64,000 bases of DNA, from assembly GCF_014323605.1 (NCBI RefSeq), contig NZ_SCMB01000005.1, forward strand, positions 1 to 64,000, in the 5' to 3' direction. The notes under the pieces are model-generated. The model did no database searches. It had not been told where the DNA came from and saw only the letters and a list, made by a program, of their open reading frames with translations. Origin of the DNA: Lactobacillus kimbladii. Lineage in GTDB: Bacteria; Bacillota; Bacilli; Lactobacillales; Lactobacillaceae. The position numbers and the translations under genes were made by a program. Position 1 is the first letter of the stretch; every line of letters starts with the position of its first letter. Of this stretch, positions 63,773 to 64,000 are shown piece by piece.

Positions 63773-64000
63773 TTATTGTAAATTCACTCCTGAGAGATCA
63801 ACATTCTTTTCTTCATCTTGATTTTCATCTTGAGTTTCATTTACCTCTTTATCAGTCAACGGCTTTTTAATAATTGCCAATAAAATTCCTGTTACTAATG
63901 AACCTGCTACTAAAGCAATTACAGCAACCAGCGGCTTAGACATAGCTGGAATTACAAAAATTCCGCCAGAAGGAACTGAGCTCTCATTGCCCCAGCCATA
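63773..64000 (-). CDS. PTS fructose-family EIIC, C-terminal part
   Basis: The last 75 residues are visible; the gene runs off the right edge. VPSGGIFVIPAMSKPL matches the GGIFVIP region near the end of fructose-type EIIC domains, followed by a final transmembrane helix (about VAVIALVAGSLVTGILLAII) and a charged tail. It is the membrane transport component, and probably in the same operon as the aldolase. The sugar cannot be told from this part. Confidence 0.85.
   Translation of the reverse strand, partial: YGWGNESSVPSGGIFVIPAMSKPLVAVIALVAGSLVTGILLAIIKKPLTDKEVNETQDENQDEEKNVDLSGVNLQ

Noticed and set aside
1-64000. CRISPR array, insertion sequence, prophage or tRNA genes
   Set aside because: I looked for spaced direct repeats, transposase or integrase motifs and cloverleaf ends and saw none.

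Overview
The window looks like chromosomal DNA from an AT-rich, Gram-positive lactic acid bacterium of the Lactobacillus (acidophilus/delbrueckii) type. The grounds are gene order and content: infC-rpmI-rplT, polA-mutM-coaE-nrdR-dnaB-dnaI, yqeG-yqeH-nadD-yqeK-rsfS, pheS-pheT and thrS behind T-box leaders, a prolyl iminopeptidase beside an OppA gene, CcpA- and GlnR-type sites, and GSI-alpha glutamine synthetase. The exact species cannot be fixed from sequence reading alone. Nearly all genes lie on the minus strand. The few plus-strand genes form small islands (badF-type kinase; acyP-yidC; hit-ytxH-prsA; rluD-like; class C serine hydrolase).

Layout. 1-1280: very AT-rich, no convincing gene, several hairpins, then the glnA terminator. 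1281-7171: glnA behind a GlnR box, ynbB, miaA, then rhodanese-like/yqgQ/gluP/5-FTHF cyclo-ligase and rpmG. 7254-17524: PBP2-type transpeptidase, sugar kinase, greA, pheST with a Phe T-box, an HxlR regulator, a SPOUT rRNA methylase, acylphosphatase and YidC. 17651-19925: a CovRS/ArlRS-like two-component system. 20078-25022: a housekeeping operon for tRNA modification, ribosome silencing, NAD synthesis and ribosome assembly. 25129-26444: infC-rpmI-rplT with an L20-type leader, an AUU start for IF3 and a perfect consensus promoter. 26469-29340: glutamine/polar amino-acid ABC importer. 29545-38662: thrS with its T-box, and the replication/repair operon.

38917-42071 is the clearest accessory module: a sugar-isomerase-like TIM barrel, a beta-glucoside-family PTS EIIBC and a DeoR regulator. 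They sit behind one promoter whose spacer holds a tandem repeat and whose start site is covered by a perfect-consensus cre. The substrate is not evident. 42250-57323 returns to housekeeping: murC, ytpR, thioredoxin, trmB, the Ecs exporter, HIT protein, PrsA, the YhaM/YhaN/YhaO nuclease set, PBP1A and a pseudouridine synthase. 57504-64000 handles peptides and sugars: prolyl iminopeptidase behind a frameshifted oppA, a class C beta-lactamase-like hydrolase, an alpha/beta hydrolase, and a class II ketose-bisphosphate aldolase behind the end of a fructose-family PTS EIIC.

I found no CRISPR array, insertion sequence, tRNA, rRNA or phage gene. Most of the window is ordinary core genome. The items most worth a second look are the DeoR/PTS/isomerase module and its promoter, the hairpin-rich 1.1 kb at the left edge, the frameshifted oppA, and several core proteins lacking residues usually conserved in their families.
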